DNA of 64,000 nt, from contig JAJECN010000046.1 of the NCBI GenBank assembly GCA_022821965.1, forward strand, positions 1 to 64,000, read 5' to 3'. The notes beneath the pieces were generated by a model. That model did no database searches. It was not told the DNA's origin and saw only the letters and a list, made by a program, of their open reading frames with translations. Position numbers and translations under genes: made by a program. Positions 60,235 to 64,000 of the stretch are shown piece after piece (position 1 is the first letter of the stretch; each line of letters opens with the position of its first letter). This DNA is from Candidatus Poribacteria bacterium. GTDB lineage: Bacteria > Poribacteria > WGA-4E > WGA-3G.

Positions 60235-61593
60235 TTAATCCCGCCACCGATCTTGGAATTGGGTAACCATCGCTTCCGGTGCGCCGTGCTGCGCCAAGAA
60301 GTCCAAAAATGCTTGGTAGAGCCGACGCGCCTCTGTCGTATCCGATTCAAACCGATTATTCATCTGCTCCGGATCGGAGGGTAGATGGAACAATTGCTTC
60401 GGGGCACCTTGGTTCTCTAAAAGCAGAGACCAAGTACCATCGGTGATACTTCCATGCGGGCTACCACCATCAGGGCTCCATCCGCCGACCCAAGCACCGT
60501 GCGTAACCGCATACTCGCGTCCTGTGTCGGTATCCCCTGTGATGACGGGCAGCAGACTGTTACCTTCCACTTGTGCCCCGCGTTCCGCACCGAACACATC
60601 AATGACGGTCGGTGGAATATCAACAATGCTGGTGAGTGCATCGGTGTGACGCGGTGTCGCTTCTGGATGATAAACCATGAGTGGGATATGGATAACCTCC
60701 TCATACATGCTCAGATTCTTAGCGAGCAGTCCGTGTTCACCCAACAGGAAACCGTGATCCGCCATGAAAATCACCATCGTGTTTTCCATCAAGCCCATAT
60801 AGTCAATTTTCCGTAAGAGTTGCCCGATCCAGTTGTCAACCAGTGACGCTTCTGCGCGGTAGAGCGCGTTGAGGCGTTCCGTTTCTCGTTCATTCATCGG
60901 ATTAGGACCGTAGGGCGGATAGATCGGTTCGGGTCCGTCGTAGTCGCTTGCATCGAAACGCTTTAGATACCATTCAGGGGCATCCCACGGCTCGTGCGGA
61001 TCGAAGGTGTCCACCATCAGATAAAAATTTTCGTGCTGATGGTTCCGCTCTAACCAGTCACAAGCCGTCTGCATAGTCTGCGCGACGAACGTGTCTGCTT
61101 CGGTTTGCCGAAACGCTATATTTCTCAGGTGGTTGCCGAGTCCACCGGGCAATTTGTTCGGATGTGTTCGTGTGTACTCGCGATACTGCAACGATTTTTT
61201 CGATTCATTATCGTAGGGCTGCGTCTCTAAATGATCACCCTCTTGCCCGCGAATCCATTTCCAACCGGTGAACCCACGATTGTAAAAGAAACCGTTGTTG
61301 ATGTGGTGCGGCGTATCCGCAATCATCATACTCACAATTCCAGCGTTCGTTAAGTCATCAGCGATGACGGGGACATCTCGTTTGAGAGGTTCCCATCCTC
61401 TCCGACAGATGCTGACTTGCCCTGTCACGAGCTCGCCTCGGATCGGAACAGTCGGAAAACCACAGACATACGCTTTGTTGAAAACGACACATTTTTCTGC
61501 GAAGGCGTTCAGGGAGGGTGTATATCCCTTTCCGCCATAGATAGCGAGGTTATCACGCCGAAATGTATCTGAAATAATGTGGATAATGTTCAT
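60235..61593 (-). CDS. Sulfatase-family hydrolase with Thr at the formylglycine position
   Basis: A 452-residue alkaline-phosphatase-superfamily enzyme, no signal peptide. The sulfatase landmarks are present: metal-binding D9 (IISDTFRRDNL), the FPTVPIRGELVTG block, DTFDPHEPWD, FMADHGFLLGEHGLLAKN and YEEVIHIPL. The C/S-x-P-x-R site that is turned into formylglycine reads T48-V-P-I-R52. Without Cys or Ser, formylglycine cannot form, so it may be a phosphodiesterase-like enzyme using Thr as nucleophile, as NPP-type members do. It lies downstream of an O-antigen ligase gene on the same strand (68-base gap). Confidence 0.85.
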   Translation of the reverse strand: MNIIHIISDTFRRDNLAIYGGKGYTPSLNAFAEKCVVFNKAYVCGFPTVPIRGELVTGQVSICRRGWEPLKRDVPVIADDLTNAGIVSMMIADTPHHINNGFFYNRGFTGWKWIRGQEGDHLETQPYDNESKKSLQYREYTRTHPNKLPGGLGNHLRNIAFRQTEADTFVAQTMQTACDWLERNHQHENFYLMVDTFDPHEPWDAPEWYLKRFDASDYDGPEPIYPPYGPNPMNERETERLNALYRAEASLVDNWIGQLLRKIDYMGLMENTMVIFMADHGFLLGEHGLLAKNLSMYEEVIHIPLMVYHPEATPRHTDALTSIVDIPPTVIDVFGAERGAQVEGNSLLPVITGDTDTGREYAVTHGAWVGGWSPDGGSPHGSITDGTWSLLLENQGAPKQLFHLPSDPEQMNNRFESDTTEARRLYQAFLDFLAQHGAPEAMVTQFQDRWRD

Positions 61594-61661
61594 ATCAATT
61601 TTTTCTCCGTTGGTAAAGCCTGTTACGGCACACGGCGTGTGCCTACTACTTTCACTTTACA

Positions 61662-63053
61662 TTATACACTGTCTTCGGTTTCTGATGTATTCTTTTCATG
61701 GGCAGCCATCTGCACCACAGCCGGCAACAACCCGTAAATTCCCCAGAAAGGAACCCCAATAGCATCGCCGTTCAAGAGATTGTTCACCGTGAAATGCACC
61801 ATCAGTGAGATTTCTGCTGCCATCAATCCAATAACAATAGCACGGTAAAAACCATCGTCCAGCGTTTTGAGTGCACGAAAACCGTAGCGCAGGAAGGCAA
61901 GATTCAGCCAGATCCACACGGCTAACCCAACGATCCCCAATTCCGCCATAACCTGAAGGTATTCACTATGTGCACCGAGTTGATACTGCGCTGTATAACT
62001 CCCAACAAGCGCGACATCCTCCTCATACAGCATCGCAAACGCCCCATAGCCCTTCCCCAAAATAGGGCTTTCAACGAACATCACGAATGCTTGTCCCCAC
62101 CGCAGGAGACGCGCCCGGTTTGAAGCATAACTAAGATCCACTGTGGACGAAATCCGTTCAACAAAGATGTTATAAATACTGGGTAAACTCAAGCACGCCA
62201 ATAAGATGAGGCACGCCGCCCCAATAAACAGAACCTTTTTATGCGTAACGCCTCGCCCAAGTTGTAACAGCATAAAGCCGACCGCGGCAATAACAGAGAG
62301 CCAGACCCCGCGCGAAAAGCACATCAGGAGTCCCACACCAAAGCAGACGAACCACACCGTCCACAACACGCGATCGTACGGACCATTATCAAATAAGAAA
62401 CGACTGAGGCAAATAAGAAAGAAAAGTGCCGTGAATGCCCCGTAGACAGAGTAATTCGTGAACGGCGCGCTCCGATAAGCACTCGTCCACTGCCATGCAT
62501 CAATGTGATAGATTAAGACAATAACTGTCCAGATAACGGCAACCGCTGCAGACGGAAAACTCGCAATAAAAAGCCGTTTCAGTGCAGTCCTATTTTGAAC
62601 CACAGCGTACACGACAACACTAAACAACACGTAAACTGTCGCCCGGAGTGTTCCTTTAAGTGTACCAAACAGATCCGGTGTGTTGATTGCCGAGAGGAAC
62701 ATGATGAAGATGTATAAGCAAATTGGGAAGAAAAAAGGGAAGGTGTTTTCCGATTTACGCTTCTGGAGTGTCCGGTCAATTATCTTTCGCACACAATAAA
62801 CGGTGGCAAGCATGCCTAATAGGGGTTCTGTCGGCGTTTGAATCTCGAAAATACGACCGGGGAGAATGTAGCGAAATGAAAACGGCAGGGCAATTAACAG
62901 CAGATACACTGCAATATCCATGCCGAGAAAGACGAAAGTTCCTGTTGCGATCAACAAAAAGAGAAACGGAAGCGGAGTATCCGAGTAGCCACCGATAATG
63001 CCACCGACCACAAGACAGATGAAAAAGGGGAGGATTCGCTTACCAGATTTCAA
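61662..63053 (-). CDS. O-antigen ligase / polymerase family (WaaL/Wzy-like) membrane protein
   Basis: A 463-residue membrane protein with about 12 hydrophobic segments and the PF04932-type core: GVGLLMCFSRGVWLSVIAAV, then a periplasmic loop with ILGKGYGAFAMLYEED and GAHSEYLQVMAELGIVGLAV, which has the conserved His that such enzymes use. It either ligates glycans onto lipid A core or polymerises them. It is 20 bases after a small barrel-like gene and 68 bases before the sulfatase-like gene, so the three could be one minus-strand operon. Confidence 0.88.
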   Translation of the reverse strand: MKSGKRILPFFICLVVGGIIGGYSDTPLPFLFLLIATGTFVFLGMDIAVYLLLIALPFSFRYILPGRIFEIQTPTEPLLGMLATVYCVRKIIDRTLQKRKSENTFPFFFPICLYIFIMFLSAINTPDLFGTLKGTLRATVYVLFSVVVYAVVQNRTALKRLFIASFPSAAVAVIWTVIVLIYHIDAWQWTSAYRSAPFTNYSVYGAFTALFFLICLSRFLFDNGPYDRVLWTVWFVCFGVGLLMCFSRGVWLSVIAAVGFMLLQLGRGVTHKKVLFIGAACLILLACLSLPSIYNIFVERISSTVDLSYASNRARLLRWGQAFVMFVESPILGKGYGAFAMLYEEDVALVGSYTAQYQLGAHSEYLQVMAELGIVGLAVWIWLNLAFLRYGFRALKTLDDGFYRAIVIGLMAAEISLMVHFTVNNLLNGDAIGVPFWGIYGLLPAVVQMAAHEKNTSETEDSV

Positions 63054-63073
63054 ATTTCAGAGGTTACTGAAAA

Positions 63074-63757
63074 CTAAAATTTCATTTTGACACCCAGTCC
63101 GACAGCAGTCCCGTCTAAAATCAGGTCAAGCGGTGTATCACCCGTTGTTTCTACTGTTTTAAGTATCCGTTTCAACTCAAAGTTGAGTGAAAGATTATGG
63201 TCCCATTGGAAGAGTTCTACCCCGATGAAGGCAAATCCGGTCGGACCTGAAGAACTGTCATTGAAACTGATGCCTTGCTGTTCAACTAAATCGACTGCAT
63301 TACCGCTAAAACTCGCCCCTAAAAAGCCGACACCGCCGCCCACATAGATCGGGATATATTCCGACAGAAGGACCGGACGATAGATAAACTGATAGGAAAT
63401 AGGGATAAGGGTTGTAGAGAGATTCGCTGAGATAGGTGGTGGGATGTCAAGTTCCATCCGCCAATAGCCAAGTTCTATACGTGAATCCAACACCGGACTA
63501 TGTTCAAATACAACCGACAACGTAGGTAACATTGCCCCTGGAACGCGTGATACCCCAACGCTCTGGAGGATATCAACCAAACCACCTAACTCCGGTTTAT
63601 ATGAAAATAGAGAGAGTTGGAAAGATGGGAATTGCAGATGTTGCGCTAAAAACTCTCGAACTGGTGATGGACGTAAGGGTTGCCCATCAGTGGTATCCGC
63701 AAGTGTTAGACTGGGAATCAACAACAGAAGCAAAAAACTGGCAAATACCAAACGCAT
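63074..63757 (-). CDS. Exported outer-membrane beta-barrel-like protein
   Basis: A 227-residue protein with a signal peptide (FASFLLLLLIPSLTLA) and alternating strands in its mature part (RIELGYWRMELDIP, PISYQFIYRPVLL, IPIYVGGGVGFLGASFSG). It ends GVKMKF with a C-terminal Phe, as expected for an outer-membrane barrel. Family not recognised; the general OmpW/OprF-type eight-strand barrel is a fair comparison. It is the first of three minus-strand genes (barrel, O-antigen ligase, sulfatase-like). Confidence 0.68.
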   Translation of the reverse strand: MRLVFASFLLLLLIPSLTLADTTDGQPLRPSPVREFLAQHLQFPSFQLSLFSYKPELGGLVDILQSVGVSRVPGAMLPTLSVVFEHSPVLDSRIELGYWRMELDIPPPISANLSTTLIPISYQFIYRPVLLSEYIPIYVGGGVGFLGASFSGNAVDLVEQQGISFNDSSSGPTGFAFIGVELFQWDHNLSLNFELKRILKTVETTGDTPLDLILDGTAVGLGVKMKF

Positions 63758-63811
63758 AACGATAATGTCCTCATCCGACTTGCGGTATTGGGCAGTAATA
63801 TGACAACGATA

Positions 63812-63831
63812 GGCGGGTCCAGTGACCCGCC
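63812..63831. terminator. GGCGGGTC/GACCCGCC hairpin
   Basis: A perfect 8-bp stem with a CAGT loop between the barrel gene and the OmpA-like gene. No U-tract; probably a repeat-type hairpin. Confidence 0.5.
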
Positions 63832-63865
63832 TCCACGTTGATACGAAAATACTTGGGCTGCATGC

Positions 63866-63901
63866 ATTGGGTCAGGGGAACTCAGATAACTGCGACCCAA
63901 T
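63866..63901 (-). terminator. ATTGGGTC/GACCCAAT inverted repeat
   Basis: A perfect 8-bp stem with a 20-base loop, starting 14 bases after the stop of the minus-strand OmpA-like gene. Its position fits transcript end processing; no U-tract is evident. Confidence 0.45.
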
Positions 63902-63914
63902 GAATCGTTTGGAA

Positions 63915-64000
63915 TTAATGTGGATGACTATGGCTATGCGCCGGAACCATAATGATTTCGACCCTACGATTCATCGCTCTGCCTGCAGCGGTATTCTGCG
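63915..64000 (-). CDS. OmpA/MotB-family protein, C-terminal end (partial)
   Basis: Only the last 27 codons lie in the window: QNTAAGRAMNRRVEIIMVPA, then a His/Ser tail (HSHSHPH) and TAA at 63915. The block GRxxNRRVEI is the end of the OmpA-like peptidoglycan-binding domain. The rest, upstream of 64000 on the minus strand, is not in view, so OmpA, Pal and MotB cannot be separated. The terminal HSHSHPH could bind metal. Confidence 0.8.
   Translation of the reverse strand, partial: QNTAAGRAMNRRVEIIMVPAHSHSHPH

Noticed and set aside
1-64000. tRNA, rRNA or CRISPR loci
   Set aside because: I saw no T-loop/anticodon arrangement, no rRNA-like stretch and no regularly spaced direct repeats; a tRNAscan or Infernal run would settle this.

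Overview
The window (roughly 48% GC by eye, gene-dense, no rRNA, tRNA or CRISPR seen) looks like chromosome from an uncultured Gram-negative-type bacterium, most probably Candidatus Poribacteria or a close relative. This taxonomic call is inference. It rests on five phytanoyl-CoA dioxygenase (PhyH) genes, Gfo/Idh, amidohydrolase, sulfatase and sugar-isomerase families, a DUF6785-type membrane protein, three secreted proteins with FlgD-like C-terminal tails (two with a YPNPF motif), and outer-membrane barrels.

Layout. 0-10 kb: a metalloprotease/TolB-propeller/BamA-like fusion, a UPF0182 membrane protein, a small DUF5069-like gene with an in-frame TGA, pheA-queG (TAATG coupled) and a small beta-propeller. 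10-19.7 kb: a 14-unit FG-GAP surface protein behind a sigma-54-type promoter, queF, Gfo/Idh and PhyH on the minus strand, a TPR protein, a GMC oxidoreductase and a D-cysteine-desulfhydrase-like enzyme. 19.7-27.6 kb: two paralogous amidohydrolases bracket a serine hydrolase and a small accessory island (hicAB, a protease-like/TPR protein without catalytic residues, and an HsdR_N-like nuclease gene with an in-frame TAG), then a second PhyH. 27.9-32.2 kb: an ABC exporter with tandem duplicated permeases and a DUF5131 remnant. 32.2-40.1 kb: a ZIP-like transporter, a secreted glycosidase-like protein, a MazF-type toxin-antitoxin pair, a lipoprotein and two PhyH genes. 40.2-47.1 kb: an SppA protease fused to a barrel-like domain, pcm, a PorV-like barrel, an Fn3 protein with a FlgD-like tail, and a Ycf48-like propeller. 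47.2-54.3 kb: an aminotransferase, thrB, a P-type-ATPase-like protein that has lost its catalytic motifs, and DUF6785. 54.6-64 kb: uppS, a sugar isomerase, rsgA, a nucleotidyltransferase, PhyH, MDR dehydrogenase, a sulfatase-like enzyme with Thr at the formylglycine position, an O-antigen ligase, a small barrel protein and the 3' end of an OmpA-like gene.

The best candidates for new biology are the possible selenocysteine-containing DUF5069 protein (6665-6910, with a SECIS-like hairpin just after the UGA), the P-type ATPase pseudoenzyme (49451-52312), and a dispersed inverted-repeat family (five copies) that enters coding sequence and supplies a start codon. Many hairpin-forming intergenic repeats of several families are present. 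No search or alignment could be run; family calls come from motif recognition.
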